Source of the DNA: an uncultured Bacteroides sp.
Lineage (GTDB): Bacteria; Bacteroidota; Bacteroidia; Bacteroidales; Bacteroidaceae
DNA length: 64,000 bases
Assembly: GCA_944322345.1 (NCBI GenBank)
Contig: CALUOO010000005.1
Coordinates: 62,001-126,000, forward strand
Reading direction: 5' to 3'
Made by a program: the position numbers and the translations under genes. Positions 1 through 9,719 of the stretch are shown piece after piece; positions within the stretch are counted from its first letter, which is position 1; each line of letters begins with the position of its first letter. The notes under the pieces are model-generated. The model searched no databases and had not been told where the DNA came from. It saw only the letters and a program-made list of their open reading frames with translations.

Positions 1-1
1 A

Positions 2-730
2 ATTCGTGTATATGAGGGTAAACCTGATGGCTTGAAATTCAATAAACCACTTGAGTTTACTTTTAAGGCTGATGCAGGTCAGAATTTGAAAGTTTATTAT
101 GAAGAAGGTGGAATTTGGACAATAGCTGATGGCGACGATGCTAATGTTGTTGATAATGGTGATGGAACTTATACTGCTAAAATCTGGCATTTCTCTCGTT
201 TCAAATTCTCTGAGAATGACTATGATATCGAATATGGAAAAATAGATACAACATTTAATGTTCCAGTATTGGCTCCGGAAAAAGCTGATTATGTGGCTTA
301 TACTGGTGCAGAGGAGGCTACTGTAGCATGGAAGAAACCTGTAATGGTTGGTTATAGATATAAAGACGGTAAATCTTTGAGCCAAGTTTTTGATGGTTGC
401 GTGATTAAAGATAGAGTTATTACAGAAGTTGAGAATTTCTTGAAAGATCAAGGTGCTATTAATTTTGCTGATGGCGCAGAGTTTAATACCGAAGTTGTTG
501 ACGCTCTTACTACCACTATTCCTCCGTATTATAATATAACAGAATTGGTTGTTACGTATGGTACAAAAACAATAACTATACCGGTTACTGTTAATGGCAT
601 CACATATGAAGTTGTAGTAGAAAATGTATCAGGTCAGACTTTGAATTATGTTGGTGAGGAATATGGTACTCACGGTCATGGACATGGTGATGATCTGAAT
701 GCTGGTGGTGGTATAATTGACTTTGAATAA
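2..730 (+). CDS. Unknown protein, 3' part only (5' end outside window)
   Basis: The frame is open from base 2 without a stop, so this is the C-terminal part (about 242 residues) of a protein that begins before the window; the TTG at 32 is probably an internal leucine. The sequence is rich in short beta-strand-like stretches (for example near FTFKADAGQNLKVYYEEGG and ITIPVTVNGITYEVVVENV) and ends with an HGHGHGD stretch and an acidic tail. No catalytic motif is visible. It resembles the secreted or lipoprotein proteins of unknown function common in Bacteroides (DUF3869-like from memory, unproven). A YjbH-like gene follows 44 bases later. Confidence 0.75.
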   Translation: MRVYEGKPDGLKFNKPLEFTFKADAGQNLKVYYEEGGIWTIADGDDANVVDNGDGTYTAKIWHFSRFKFSENDYDIEYGKIDTTFNVPVLAPEKADYVAYTGAEEATVAWKKPVMVGYRYKDGKSLSQVFDGCVIKDRVITEVENFLKDQGAINFADGAEFNTEVVDALTTTIPPYYNITELVVTYGTKTITIPVTVNGITYEVVVENVSGQTLNYVGEEYGTHGHGHGDDLNAGGGIIDFE

Positions 731-774
731 TTAATTCGCTGCCTAGGTATTGAACCGAAAGTATGTTTATGGAG

Positions 775-1515
775 ATGAAAAAAATTATTATTACATTTCT
801 TCTTTTATGTACTGTAAGTGTGCTTTCGGCTCAATTAACCTATGGAACTACCGGATTGTTGCATGCTCCTTCTGCAGAAATGCAAGAAGATAAAACAGTG
901 ATGGTAGGTGCCAATTTTATGAACAAGGAGATAACTCCTCCTTCATGGTATTATCATACGTATAATTATTACCTAAATGTAACTTTTCTTCCGTGGTTAG
1001 AAGTTGCGTATACGTGTACTTTATTTAAAGCGGAAGCATTAGGTTTAAAACCTTATGGTTATACTGGGTTTACGAATCAGGATAGATATTTCTCTGTCCG
1101 TTTGCGAGCTTTGAAAGAAGGGCAGTTTTGGAAGCATATGCCGGCTGTTGTTGTTGGTTCTTCTGATCCTTTTACATCTTCGGGAAGTGTGTTTAATACT
1201 GTTTCTGGGAATGGCTATTTTAGTCGTTTTTTTGTAGCAGCTACGAAACACATTGTTATAGGTAAGGAGGAAATAGGTGTACATCTTTCCTATTTATATA
1301 ATCAGCGGAAAGATTATATATTAAATGGTGTTGCAGCAGGTGTTAGTTACAATCCGACTTTTGCCCCCCATTTACGGGTGATTGCAGAATATGATTCAAA
1401 AGATTTTGCGTTAGGTGCTACCTATTTGCTTTTCAATCATTTGCACTTACAGGTAGAGATGCAAAGAATGAAATATTTTACCGGAGGGCTTGCTTATAAA
1501 ATCTACCTAAAGTAA
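775..1515 (+). CDS. YjbH-domain exported protein
   Basis: About 246 residues beginning with a signal peptide (MKKIIITFLLLCTVSVLSAQ). The mature start, LTYGTTGLLHAPSAEM, is typical of the YjbH/YbjH family of exported, probably beta-barrel outer-membrane proteins linked to exopolysaccharide production in other bacteria. Aromatic alternating strands through the body fit an outer-membrane fold. An ATG at 763 is also in frame, but the one at 775 gives a conventional signal peptide. It lies 49 bases before the OmpA-family gene and is probably co-transcribed with it. Its role in this organism is inferred from the family only. Confidence 0.75.
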   Translation: MKKIIITFLLLCTVSVLSAQLTYGTTGLLHAPSAEMQEDKTVMVGANFMNKEITPPSWYYHTYNYYLNVTFLPWLEVAYTCTLFKAEALGLKPYGYTGFTNQDRYFSVRLRALKEGQFWKHMPAVVVGSSDPFTSSGSVFNTVSGNGYFSRFFVAATKHIVIGKEEIGVHLSYLYNQRKDYILNGVAAGVSYNPTFAPHLRVIAEYDSKDFALGATYLLFNHLHLQVEMQRMKYFTGGLAYKIYLK

Positions 1516-1564
1516 TTTATGGTTGAAACGAGAAAGAGTTAAACGAAATAAAAAACAATAAACA

Positions 1565-2710
1565 ATGAAAAGTAAATTAGTAATATTATCTTTACTGTTA
1601 GCGGGAGCTGTAACTACAGTAACTGCACAAACAAAAGAGAAATTTACCAGCGAGAAATTTACTGATAATATTTATATCAGCGTTGGAGGAGGTGCTCAGG
1701 TTTGTGTGAATCCGGATAACAGTGATTATGGCTTAGGTAAAGCTATTACTCCTTTAATCCATGTTTCACTTGGTAAATGGGTAAATCCTACATGGGGATT
1801 CCGTGGACAGGTTGCAGGTCTGTGGAGTACGTTGAATTCAAAACATTTAAATGGTATTGAGACTATTGTTGGTAACGAGACAACATGGTACAAATTGAAG
1901 AATAAGAAGTACTTTACTTTGCGTGCAGATGCAATTTATAATCTTTCTAATGCTATTGCAGGGTATAATCCGGATAGATTATTTACATTGTCTGTTTTCG
2001 CAGGACCGGGTTTGACATTTGCTAAAACTTATGGTGATCAAGATAAGTTGAATGCTTTGATTAATGGTTCTGTGGGTTTAATGGGACAATTTAATGTCGC
2101 AGAGTGTTGGGATATTAATCTTGAGGCTAGAGGAGAAGTTTCTCCTTCTATTTTTGGAAAATATAGTAATGCATATACTGATGGCGCTGTTTCATTGACT
2201 GCCGGTGTTAGTTATACTTTTGGTGGTAAGAAATTTGTTTCTTGCAGTAATGTAGATGAAGATGCTCTGAATGCAGAAATTAATCGTTATAGAGAAGAAT
2301 TGGCAAAAGCTAATGCTGATTTGGAAGCTGCTAAGAAAGCATTGGCTAATGCTAAATCTAACCAAGAAGTTAAAGAAATTATCAAGAATGTTCCTGTAGC
2401 AGGTCCTGTTGCAGTATTCTTCAAGATTGGCAAGTCTAAGATTGACGACTACGGATTGGTTAACCTGAAGTTAGTTGCTAAAGTGATGAAGCAAAATCCG
2501 GATAAGAAATATAAGATTGCTGGATATGCTGATAAGGCAACTGGTAGTGTCGCTCTTAACAAGAAACTGGCAGATGCTCGTGCTAAAGCTGTTTGCGATG
2601 CATTAATTAAAGAAGGTGTGAGTGAAAGCCAGCTTGAACCAGTTGGTTACGGAGGTACTGAAAATATGTTCGGTAAAAACTTCTTGAACCGCGTCGTAAT
2701 TCTTGAATAA
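1565..2710 (+). CDS. OmpA-family outer-membrane protein
   Basis: 381 residues: a signal peptide (residues 1-21, ending TVTAQ), an N-terminal beta-barrel-like region, a short Ala/Lys/Glu-rich coiled coil (about residues 235-270, near EELAKANADLEAAKKALANA), and a C-terminal OmpA-like peptidoglycan-binding domain (about 275-381). That domain shows FFKIGKSKID, the conserved NKKLADARAKAV helix and a final NRVVILE. The family anchors the outer membrane to the cell wall and is abundant in Bacteroides. A strong terminator follows at 2744-2780, so this is the last gene of its unit. Confidence 0.9.
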   Translation: MKSKLVILSLLLAGAVTTVTAQTKEKFTSEKFTDNIYISVGGGAQVCVNPDNSDYGLGKAITPLIHVSLGKWVNPTWGFRGQVAGLWSTLNSKHLNGIETIVGNETTWYKLKNKKYFTLRADAIYNLSNAIAGYNPDRLFTLSVFAGPGLTFAKTYGDQDKLNALINGSVGLMGQFNVAECWDINLEARGEVSPSIFGKYSNAYTDGAVSLTAGVSYTFGGKKFVSCSNVDEDALNAEINRYREELAKANADLEAAKKALANAKSNQEVKEIIKNVPVAGPVAVFFKIGKSKIDDYGLVNLKLVAKVMKQNPDKKYKIAGYADKATGSVALNKKLADARAKAVCDALIKEGVSESQLEPVGYGGTENMFGKNFLNRVVILE

Positions 2711-2743
2711 ATATGGATTAAGAGGAGCTAAGGCTCTGTAGTA

Positions 2744-2780
2744 AAAGGATGTCTAAATAAATTTTAGACATCCTTTTTTA
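2744..2780 (+). terminator. Rho-independent terminator after ompA-like gene
   Basis: A 14-base perfect stem (AAAGGATGTCTAAA at 2744-2757 with its complement at 2763-2776) and a 5-base loop are followed by a T run. Confidence 0.9.
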
Positions 2781-2824
2781 CTTTTATTTGGTGTTGTATA
2801 GGAAAAGAATTCGAATATATATTG

Positions 2825-2832
2825 TATTTTTG
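2825..2832 (+). promoter_or_regulatory. Bacteroides-type -7 element for ruvX
   Basis: TATTTTTG fits TAnnTTTG and lies 9 bases before the ATG at 2842. It falls inside the longer open frame that begins at 2788, which argues that translation starts at 2842. No well-spaced -33 element is evident. Confidence 0.5.
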
Positions 2833-2841
2833 CAATTCATT

Positions 2842-3261
2842 ATGAGTAGAATAATTGCTATTGATTATGGTAGGAAACGTTCAGGGATTGCAGTGAGCGA
2901 TCCTTTGCAAATGATAGCGAATGGTTTGACAACTGTTCCTAGTGGACAGCTTTTGGACTTTTTGATTAGCTATATTGCTACAGAATCTGTTGAGCGGATT
3001 CTTGTGGGGTTACCTAAACAGATGAATAATGAGGCTTCTGAAAGTATGAAATATATCGAACCGTTTGTCAAATCGCTGAAGAAGCGCTTGCCGGATATTC
3101 CTGTGGAGTATGTAGATGAACGTTTTACTTCAGTGATTGCTCATCGTACTATGTTGGAAGCTGGACTTAAAAAAAAAGAACGACGAAATAAGGCCTTAGT
3201 TGATGAAATTAGTGCGACTATTATTTTGCAAGGTTATTTGGAAAGTCGGTACGTGTTTTAA
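2842..3261 (+). CDS. ruvX: RuvX/YqgF Holliday-junction resolvase-like RNase
   Basis: 139 residues from the ATG at 2842. It has the RNase H-like fold signatures of YqgF/RuvX: IIAIDYGRKRSGIAVSD at the N-terminus (first catalytic Asp), ILVGLPKQMNNEAS in the middle, DERFTS, and DEISATIILQ near the end with the last acidic residue. The family acts on 16S rRNA 5'-end maturation in E. coli and was proposed as a Holliday-junction resolvase. The frame extends to 2788, but family alignments start at the MSRIIAIDYG methionine, and a promoter element overlaps the extension. def follows 41 bases later. Confidence 0.93.
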   Translation: MSRIIAIDYGRKRSGIAVSDPLQMIANGLTTVPSGQLLDFLISYIATESVERILVGLPKQMNNEASESMKYIEPFVKSLKKRLPDIPVEYVDERFTSVIAHRTMLEAGLKKKERRNKALVDEISATIILQGYLESRYVF

Positions 3262-3302
3262 TTATACTTGAAAGTAACAGTAACTTAATTTGTATATAAT
3301 AT

Positions 3303-3857
3303 ATGATTTTACCAATTTATGTATATGGTCAGCCTGTATTGAGAAAGGTGGCTGAAGATATTACGCCTGATTATCCGAATCTGAAAGAGCTTATTGATAA
3401 TATGTTCGAGACGATGGTACATGCTGATGGAGTTGGTTTGGCTGCACCTCAAATTGGACTTCCTATTCGTGTTGTAGTCATTACACTTGATCCTCTCTCA
3501 GAAGAATATCCCGAGTTTAAGGATTTTAATAGAGTTTATATTAATCCTCATATTTTAGAAGTTTCCGGTGAAGAAATAAGCATGGAAGAGGGATGTTTGA
3601 GCCTTCCTGGTATTCATGAAACTGTGAAAAGAGGTAGTAGAATTCGAGTAAAATATGTAGATGAAAATTTTGTTGAACATGATGAGGTCGTAGAAGGTTA
3701 TTTGGCACGTGTTATGCAGCATGAGTTCGACCATCTGGAGGGAAAAATGTTTATAGACCACTTGTCGGCATTACGTAGACAAATGATAAAAGGTAAGTTG
3801 AATGTGATGCTTAAAGGAAAAGCACGTAGTTCTTACAAAATGAAACAGGTAAAATAA
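3303..3857 (+). CDS. def: Peptide deformylase
   Basis: 184 residues. All three metal and active-site motifs are present: [10 protein letters not shown] (residues 43-52), EGCLSLP (Cys98 as metal ligand) and HEFDH (140-144, two His ligands and the catalytic Glu). The enzyme removes the formyl group from the initiator methionine of nascent proteins. The length is normal for the family. It lies downstream of ruvX and upstream of a TPR protein on the same strand, an arrangement consistent with one transcription unit. Confidence 0.97.
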   Translation: MILPIYVYGQPVLRKVAEDITPDYPNLKELIDNMFETMVHADGVGLAAPQIGLPIRVVVITLDPLSEEYPEFKDFNRVYINPHILEVSGEEISMEEGCLSLPGIHETVKRGSRIRVKYVDENFVEHDEVVEGYLARVMQHEFDHLEGKMFIDHLSALRRQMIKGKLNVMLKGKARSSYKMKQVK

Positions 3858-3936
3858 GTTGCATGTAGCCTATAGATGGTTAATTTACTTATTTATTACT
3901 TATTTACTTTTCAATTTGTTTACTTACCTGTAAAAT

Positions 3937-5961
3937 ATGATGAAGAGAATCTTGATAGCTTTATTGCTGTTCCCTACGCTGATATATGCACAAATAAATA
4001 CGGAACGTGTAATGACAATTGCCCGTAATGCTCTTTATTTTGAAGATTACGTGCTTTCTATTCAGTATTTTAATCAGGTAATTAATGCTAAGCCTTATTT
4101 GTATGAACCTTATTTTTTTAGGGCACTGGCAAAAATTAATCTGGAGGACTTTCAAGGAGCAGAATCAGACTGTAATGCAGCTATTGAACGTAATCCTTTT
4201 GTGGTAGGTGCTTACCAGATTCGAGGATTAGCACGTATTCGACAAAATAAAATTGACGGTGCGATAGAGGATTATAAGCAGGCCTTGCATTATGATCCAG
4301 AGAATATTTCTTTATGGCATAATCTTACTCTTTCTCATATACAGAAAAAAGATTATGATGCAGCGCGAGTGGATTTGGAGAATTTGATGCGAATAGCTCC
4401 TCGTTATACAAGAGCTTACTTAATGCGTGGTGAGGTATATTTGCAACAAAAGGATACAGTAAATGCCTTGAATGATTTTAATAAGGCTTTAGAGTTAGAT
4501 AAGTATGATCCGGATGCTTGGGCGGCTAGAGCTATCGTTAGAATTCAACAAGCAGATTATGCTGGTGCAGAATCAGATTTGGATCATGCAATCCATCTGA
4601 GTGCAAAAAATGCAGGTAATTATATTAATCGTGCGCTGGCTCGTTTCCATCAAAATAATTTGAGAGGGGCAATGAGTGATTATGATTTAGCATTGGATAT
4701 TGATCCTAATAATTTTATAGGCCATTATAATCGGGGATTGCTTAGGGCTCAAGTTGGAGATGATAACAGGGCTATTGAAGATTTTGATTTCGTTATCCAA
4801 ATGGAGCCAGATAATATGATGGCTATTTTTAATCGTGGATTATTGAGAGCTCAAACTGGTGATTATCAAGGTGCTGTAAAGGATTACTCAGCTGTAATTG
4901 AGGAATATCCGAATTTTATGACAGGTTATTATTATCGTGCAGAAGCTAGAAAAAAACTTGGTGATCATAAAGGGGCTGAACAGGATGAATTTAAATTGTT
5001 AAAGAATCAATTAGATAAGCAAAGTGGAACAGGAGCAAGTAGTAAGAAACTTGCACAAAATTCAAGTGAGAGTGAAGAGGAGGGGAAAACTCGTAAAAAA
5101 TCTGATAAAAATATGAATAACTATCGTAAGATAGTAATAGCAGATGATTCGGAAGCGGATAGACGTTATACAAGTGATTATCGTGGACGAGTGCAAGATA
5201 GAAATGTTAATATAAAATTGGAACCGATGTTCACATTAAGTTATTATGAAAAGATAAGTGATGTGAAACGGGTAGTGAATTTTCATAAGGCTATAGAAGA
5301 TTTGAATCAGAAAGGGGGATTACCAAAACGATTACTTATTACAAATATGGAAGCACCATTGACTGAAGAACAGGTGAAATTCCATTTTGCATTGATCGAT
5401 TCTCACACTTCGGCAATTGTAGAGGATAGCCAAAGTGCTATAAAAAGATTTGCTCGTGCTTTGGATTTTTATCTAGTACAGGATTTTTCAAGTGCTATTG
5501 ATGATTTAACCCAGGCTATTCTTTTAAATGATTCTTTTGCTCCGGCATATTTTATGCGTGCATTGATCCGTTGCAAACAGATTGAATATCAAAAAGCGGA
5601 AGAAAATAATGATGCGGAGAGAGAAGTAAATAAGAGACAAAAGAATTCTGTCGCGATAGAATACGATGTTGTAAAGAAGGATTTAGATAAAGTAATAGCC
5701 CTTCTTCCTGATTTTGTTTATGCATATTATAATCGAGCTAACGTTTCGGCTATGGTAAAGGATTATCGTGCTGCATTGGCTGATTATGATAAGGCAATAG
5801 AATTGAATCCTGACTTTGCAGATGCTTATTTTAATCGTGGATTAACTCACATTTATTTAGGTAATAATAAATTGGGAATTTCTGATTTAAGTAAAGCGGG
5901 TGAACTTGGTATTGTTTCTGCTTATAACGTAATCAAGCGGTTTACAGAACAAGAAGATTAA
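3937..5961 (+). CDS. Exported tetratricopeptide-repeat protein
   Basis: 674 residues with a signal peptide (MMKRILIALLLFPTLIYAQ). At least seven TPR units run from about residue 20 to 350 (repeated patterns such as YFNRGLLRAQTGDYQGAVKDY), and two or three more lie near the C-terminus (about 505-665). Between them is a charged, Ser/Lys/Glu-rich linker (about 365-400) and a non-TPR region of unknown fold (about 400-500). It probably acts as a periplasmic or surface scaffold, but no partner can be named. It sits between def and thrS on the same strand. Confidence 0.85.
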   Translation: MMKRILIALLLFPTLIYAQINTERVMTIARNALYFEDYVLSIQYFNQVINAKPYLYEPYFFRALAKINLEDFQGAESDCNAAIERNPFVVGAYQIRGLARIRQNKIDGAIEDYKQALHYDPENISLWHNLTLSHIQKKDYDAARVDLENLMRIAPRYTRAYLMRGEVYLQQKDTVNALNDFNKALELDKYDPDAWAARAIVRIQQADYAGAESDLDHAIHLSAKNAGNYINRALARFHQNNLRGAMSDYDLALDIDPNNFIGHYNRGLLRAQVGDDNRAIEDFDFVIQMEPDNMMAIFNRGLLRAQTGDYQGAVKDYSAVIEEYPNFMTGYYYRAEARKKLGDHKGAEQDEFKLLKNQLDKQSGTGASSKKLAQNSSESEEEGKTRKKSDKNMNNYRKIVIADDSEADRRYTSDYRGRVQDRNVNIKLEPMFTLSYYEKISDVKRVVNFHKAIEDLNQKGGLPKRLLITNMEAPLTEEQVKFHFALIDSHTSAIVEDSQSAIKRFARALDFYLVQDFSSAIDDLTQAILLNDSFAPAYFMRALIRCKQIEYQKAEENNDAEREVNKRQKNSVAIEYDVVKKDLDKVIALLPDFVYAYYNRANVSAMVKDYRAALADYDKAIELNPDFADAYFNRGLTHIYLGNNKLGISDLSKAGELGIVSAYNVIKRFTEQED

Positions 5962-6043
5962 CATTTTGTGGATTAAAAAAGGAAAACTCGTGATAAATAG
6001 TTAATTTTGCATTGAAAAAATGGAAATATAAATATAATATATT

Positions 6044-7984
6044 ATGGTTAAGATAACATTCCCTGATGGCTCTGTTCGCGAATATAACGAAGGAGTGAAT
6101 GGCTTACAGATTGCAGAAAGTATAAGTTCACGTTTGGCGCAGGAAGTATTGGCGTGTGGTGTGGATGGTGAAACGTATGATTTGGAACGCCCCATTGAAA
6201 AAGATGCGAATTTTGTTCTTTATAAATGGGAAGACGAACAAGGCAAACATGCATTTTGGCATACAAGTGCCCATTTGCTGGCTGAAGCCCTACAAGAACT
6301 TTATCCTGGTATTCAGTTTGGTATCGGACCGGCTATTGAGAACGGATTTTACTATGATGTTGATCCGGGAGAGGCAGTAATCAAAGAGAGCGATTTACCT
6401 GTAATTGAAGCGAAAATGTTGGAACTGGCTGCAAAAAAAGAGGCTGTAGTCAGAAAAAGTATTGCCAAAGAAGATGCACTGAAGATGTTTGGCGAACGTG
6501 GAGAAACTTATAAGTGTGAGTTGATTTCGGAGTTGGAAGATGGGCATATCACAACCTATACACAAGGATCATTTACCGATCTTTGCCGCGGACCTCACTT
6601 GATGAATACAGCTCCTATTAAGGCTATCAAGTTGACAAGTGTAGCCGGAGCTTATTGGAGAGGGCATGAAGATCGTAAGATGCTGACTCGTATTTATGGT
6701 ATTACTTTCCCGAAAAAGAAATTGCTGGATGAATATCTTGCTTTAATGGAAGAGGCTAAAAAACGTGATCATCGGAAAATAGGTAAGGAGATGCAGCTTT
6801 TTATGTTCTCGGATACAGTAGGGAAAGGGCTTCCTATGTGGTTACCAAAAGGAACTGCGTTACGCTTGCGTTTACAGGAATTTTTACGTCGTATTCAGAC
6901 TCGTTATGATTATCAGGAGGTAATCACTCCGCCTATTGGTAACAAGTTACTATATGTGACTTCTGGACATTATGCAAAGTATGGAAAGGATGCTTTTCAG
7001 CCTATTCATACTCCAGAAGAAGGTGAAGAATACTTCTTGAAGCCGATGAATTGTCCGCATCATTGTGAAATTTATAAAAATTTCCCGCGTTCATATAAAG
7101 ATCTGCCGCTACGTATTGCTGAGTTTGGTACAGTGTGCCGTTATGAGCAAAGTGGTGAGTTGCATGGATTGACTCGTGTACGTAGTTTTACGCAAGATGA
7201 TGCTCATATTTTTTGCCGTCCTGATCAGGTAAAAGATGAATTCTTGCGTGTAATGGATATTATATCTATTGTTTTCCGCTCGATGAATTTTCAGAATTTT
7301 GAAGCTCAGATATCTTTGCGCGATAAAGTAAATCGTGAAAAATATATTGGTAGTGATGAAAACTGGGAGAGAGCAGAACAAGCTATTATTGAAGCTTGCC
7401 AAGAGAAAGGTTTACCTGCAAAAATTGAATATGGAGAAGCTGCTTTCTATGGACCTAAGCTTGATTTTATGGTAAAGGACGCTATTGGTCGTCGTTGGCA
7501 GTTGGGTACAATTCAGGTGGATTATAATTTGCCTGAGCGTTTTGAGCTGGAATATATGGGGGCTGACAATCAGAAACATCGTCCTGTAATGATACATCGT
7601 GCACCATTTGGTTCTATGGAACGTTTTGTCGCTGTATTAATCGAACATACGGCAGGTAATTTCCCATTATGGTTGACGCCTGATCAAGTTGTAATTCTTC
7701 CAATTAGTGAGAAATTCAATGATTATGCAGAACAGGTCAAAATGTATCTGAAAACACATGAAATTCGTGCTATCGTAGATGATCGTAATGAAAAAATTGG
7801 TCGTAAGATCCGTGACAATGAGATAAAGCGCATCCCTTATATGCTGATTGTTGGTGAGAAAGAAGCTGAAAATGGCGAAGTTTCTGTACGTAAACATGGT
7901 GAAGGTGATAAAGGTATAATGAAATTCGAAGAATTTGCTAAAATTTTGAATGAAGAAGTTCAAAATATGATAAATAAATGGTAA
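6044..7984 (+). CDS. thrS: Threonyl-tRNA synthetase
   Basis: 646 residues, full length. The order is an N-terminal TGS domain (residues 1-60), the editing/second additional domain with [11 protein letters not shown] and [12 protein letters not shown] (about 65-230), a class II catalytic core with [10 protein letters not shown] and the motif 2 region [23 protein letters not shown] (split across the core), and a C-terminal anticodon-binding domain. It charges tRNA-Thr with threonine. The ATG at 6044 gives the standard start [10 protein letters not shown]. infC-rpmI-rplT follow, the common thrS-infC-rpmI-rplT order. I see no T-box in the short leader. Confidence 0.98.
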   Translation: MVKITFPDGSVREYNEGVNGLQIAESISSRLAQEVLACGVDGETYDLERPIEKDANFVLYKWEDEQGKHAFWHTSAHLLAEALQELYPGIQFGIGPAIENGFYYDVDPGEAVIKESDLPVIEAKMLELAAKKEAVVRKSIAKEDALKMFGERGETYKCELISELEDGHITTYTQGSFTDLCRGPHLMNTAPIKAIKLTSVAGAYWRGHEDRKMLTRIYGITFPKKKLLDEYLALMEEAKKRDHRKIGKEMQLFMFSDTVGKGLPMWLPKGTALRLRLQEFLRRIQTRYDYQEVITPPIGNKLLYVTSGHYAKYGKDAFQPIHTPEEGEEYFLKPMNCPHHCEIYKNFPRSYKDLPLRIAEFGTVCRYEQSGELHGLTRVRSFTQDDAHIFCRPDQVKDEFLRVMDIISIVFRSMNFQNFEAQISLRDKVNREKYIGSDENWERAEQAIIEACQEKGLPAKIEYGEAAFYGPKLDFMVKDAIGRRWQLGTIQVDYNLPERFELEYMGADNQKHRPVMIHRAPFGSMERFVAVLIEHTAGNFPLWLTPDQVVILPISEKFNDYAEQVKMYLKTHEIRAIVDDRNEKIGRKIRDNEIKRIPYMLIVGEKEAENGEVSVRKHGEGDKGIMKFEEFAKILNEEVQNMINKW

Positions 7985-7989
7985 CTTTG
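7982..7989 (+). promoter_or_regulatory. Possible -7 element ahead of infC
   Basis: TAACTTTG fits TAnnTTTG and overlaps the thrS stop codon; infC begins 66 bases downstream. No clear -33 element is seen, so this is a weak call. Confidence 0.35.
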
Positions 7990-8054
7990 CCGCCGTTTAA
8001 TGATAAATAATAAAGATAATTCAATAAAAAACAAACTGGAAGTAAACTTTTTTG

Positions 8055-8642
8055 ATGAAGAATGATACTTTGAAAGGGCAGTACAGAATCAACGAACAGA
8101 TTCATGCCAAAGAGGTCCGCATCGTAGGCGACGATATTGAACCGAAAGTATATCCGCTTTCTCAAGCTTTAAAAATGGCTGAGGAAAAAGAAATGGATTT
8201 AGTCGAGATTTCTCCTAATGCTCAACCACCGGTTTGTCGTATTATTGATTATTCAAAATTCCTTTATCAATTAAAAAAACGGCAAAAGGAACAAAAGGCA
8301 AAACAGGTTAAGGTCAATGTAAAAGAAATACGTTTTGGACCGCAGACTGATGATCATGATTATAATTTTAAATTGAAGCATGCCATAAGTTTCTTGGAAG
8401 ACGGAGATAAAGTGAAGGCTTATGTCTTTTTTAAAGGGCGGTCTATTTTGTTTAAAGAGCAAGGAGAGGTGCTTTTACTTCGTTTTGCTAATGATCTTGA
8501 GGATTATGCAAAAGTAGATCAAATGCCTATACTAGAAGGAAAGCGAATGACAATTCAGCTTTCTCCAAAGAAGAAAGACACTCCAAAGAAGTCTGCTAAT
8601 AAACCTGCTGTTGCCCAAGGTTCAGAGAATGTTGAACAATAA
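8055..8642 (+). CDS. infC: Translation initiation factor IF-3
   Basis: 195 residues from the ATG at 8055. The N-terminal domain carries YRINEQI and [17 protein letters not shown]; a lysine-rich linker ([11 protein letters not shown]) follows; the C-terminal domain carries [35 protein letters not shown] and related 30S-binding residues. IF-3 prevents subunit joining and checks the start codon. A TTG lies directly before the ATG. In several bacteria infC uses a rare start codon (AUU in E. coli), so start choice is worth a note, but ATG is the simple reading. A basic, low-complexity C-terminal extension follows the fold. Confidence 0.96.
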   Translation: MKNDTLKGQYRINEQIHAKEVRIVGDDIEPKVYPLSQALKMAEEKEMDLVEISPNAQPPVCRIIDYSKFLYQLKKRQKEQKAKQVKVNVKEIRFGPQTDDHDYNFKLKHAISFLEDGDKVKAYVFFKGRSILFKEQGEVLLLRFANDLEDYAKVDQMPILEGKRMTIQLSPKKKDTPKKSANKPAVAQGSENVEQ

Positions 8643-8714
8643 ATGAAACAAAATGCGTAACGCGCAGGTGTAGTGCGTTCCATTAATATATTTAATAATT
8701 TAAAAATAAGTAAG

Positions 8715-8912
8715 ATGCCAAAGATGAAGACTAACTCCGGTTCAAAAAAAAGGTTTACCCTTACCGGAACAGGTAAAATCAAAAGAAAGCACGCTTTTCA
8801 TAGTCACATTTTGACTAAGAAAACTAAGAAGAGAAAAAGAAACTTGTGCTACTCTACAACTGTGGATACAGTAAATGTTGGTCAAGTGAAAGAACTCTTA
8901 GCTATGAAGTAA
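8715..8912 (+). CDS. rpmI: 50S ribosomal protein L35
   Basis: 65 residues beginning [14 protein letters not shown], the standard L35 N-terminus; the open frame extends further upstream (8673), but family length and sequence support the ATG at 8715. The protein is strongly basic with the conserved [20 protein letters not shown] segment. It lies between infC and rplT in the usual order. Confidence 0.97.
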   Translation: MPKMKTNSGSKKRFTLTGTGKIKRKHAFHSHILTKKTKKRKRNLCYSTTVDTVNVGQVKELLAMK

Positions 8913-8956
8913 TTGAAAGCGTACAAGAAGTATTATTAAAGTATTAACCGAATGTA

Positions 8957-8991
8957 TTAGCTTAAAGTTCATTGTGAAATAATGACGCTAA
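8957..8991 (+). other. Possible RNA hairpin in the rpmI-rplT gap
   Basis: TTAGC (8957-8961) can pair with GCTAA (8987-8991), and inside it TCATT (8969-8973) with AATGA (8981-8985), just before rplT at 9013. L20 represses its own operon through RNA structures in other bacteria, so a regulatory role is conceivable. The stems are short, and the call is tentative. Confidence 0.25.
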
Positions 8992-9012
8992 CCATTCAAA
9001 AAAAGTAAAACT

Positions 9013-9363
9013 ATGCCAAGATCAGTAAATCATGTTGCTTCAAAAGCAAGAAGAAAGAAAATTTTGAAATTGACCAGAGGTTACTTTGGTGCAAGAAAGA
9101 ACGTATGGACCGTAGCTAAGAATACTTGGGAAAAAGGTTTGACTTATGCGTTCCGTGACCGTCGAAACAAAAAGAGAAACTTTCGTGCTCTGTGGATTCA
9201 GCGTATTAATGCTGCTGCACGTTTGGAAGGAATGTCTTATTCTAAACTGATGGGCGGTTTGCATAAAGCTGGGATTGAAATTAACCGTAAGGTTTTGGCT
9301 GATTTAGCCGTAAATCATCCGGAAGCCTTTAAAGCTGTGGTTGCCAAAGCAAAGCTTGCTTAA
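9013..9363 (+). CDS. rplT: 50S ribosomal protein L20
   Basis: 116 residues with the L20 signature: [19 protein letters not shown] at the start, [14 protein letters not shown], and [20 protein letters not shown] in the middle. It binds 23S rRNA early in 50S assembly and, in model species, represses the infC-rpmI-rplT operon. It is the last gene of the operon, closed by the hairpin at 9385. Confidence 0.98.
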   Translation: MPRSVNHVASKARRKKILKLTRGYFGARKNVWTVAKNTWEKGLTYAFRDRRNKKRNFRALWIQRINAAARLEGMSYSKLMGGLHKAGIEINRKVLADLAVNHPEAFKAVVAKAKLA

Positions 9364-9384
9364 GTTATTAAAATTTTCATATGG

Positions 9385-9423
9385 CGCCAGTCTCTTGAGT
9401 AAAAGAGATTGGCGTTTTCTTTA
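9385..9423 (+). terminator. Terminator of the infC-rpmI-rplT unit
   Basis: A 12-base stem (9385-9396 with 9403-9414, one G-U pair) and a 6-base loop are followed by TTTTCTTT. Confidence 0.9.
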
Positions 9424-9485
9424 TACGATAGCTTGTAGTGTAATATTGAAAAAATGTTAGATTGCTAACAAAAGTATTTTATTTC

Positions 9486-9516
9486 TTGTTATTTTCATAG
9501 AAACAAATTATATTTG
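9486..9516 (+). promoter_or_regulatory. Promoter of the probable 6S RNA
   Basis: TTG (9486-9488), 20 bases, then TATATTTG (9509-9516): the Bacteroidetes promoter form. Initiation would be expected around 9521-9525. Confidence 0.75.
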
Positions 9517-9521
9517 TGATA

Positions 9522-9712
9522 CTAAAATATTAGCCGTATCGACTGGATCGGGAAACTCTTCAAATTATTCTGATATACCGAGACAAGCTTCGATCTTCAA
9601 TGGCGGGCCACATCCTTAGGGAAGCTTTAAGCCGGTGGATTACAAAGAGGACGAGCACTCAAATCTTGTTTTATCAGAGTTTCATCACATCGTCGGTGCG
9701 GCTTTTTTATGT
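9522..9712 (+). ncRNA. ssrS: Probable 6S RNA (Bacteroidales-1 type)
   Basis: The segment has no credible coding frame but has a promoter before it and a long-range closing stem: GCCGTATCGACTG (9533-9545) pairs, with G-U pairs, with GTCGGTGCGGC near 9692-9702, directly followed by a run of six T. Length (about 180-190 bases), the rod-like closing stem and the position downstream of rplT match what I recall of the Bacteroidales-1 motif, later interpreted as 6S RNA. 6S RNA mimics an open promoter and sequesters RNA polymerase holoenzyme. The exact ends and the interior fold were not computed. Confidence 0.7.
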
Positions 9713-9719
9713 TTTACAT

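Noticed and set aside
9600-9719. N-terminal extension of the EFR1-type protein
   Set aside because: The stretch matches a structured RNA with promoter and T run; the flavodoxin fold starts at 9720.
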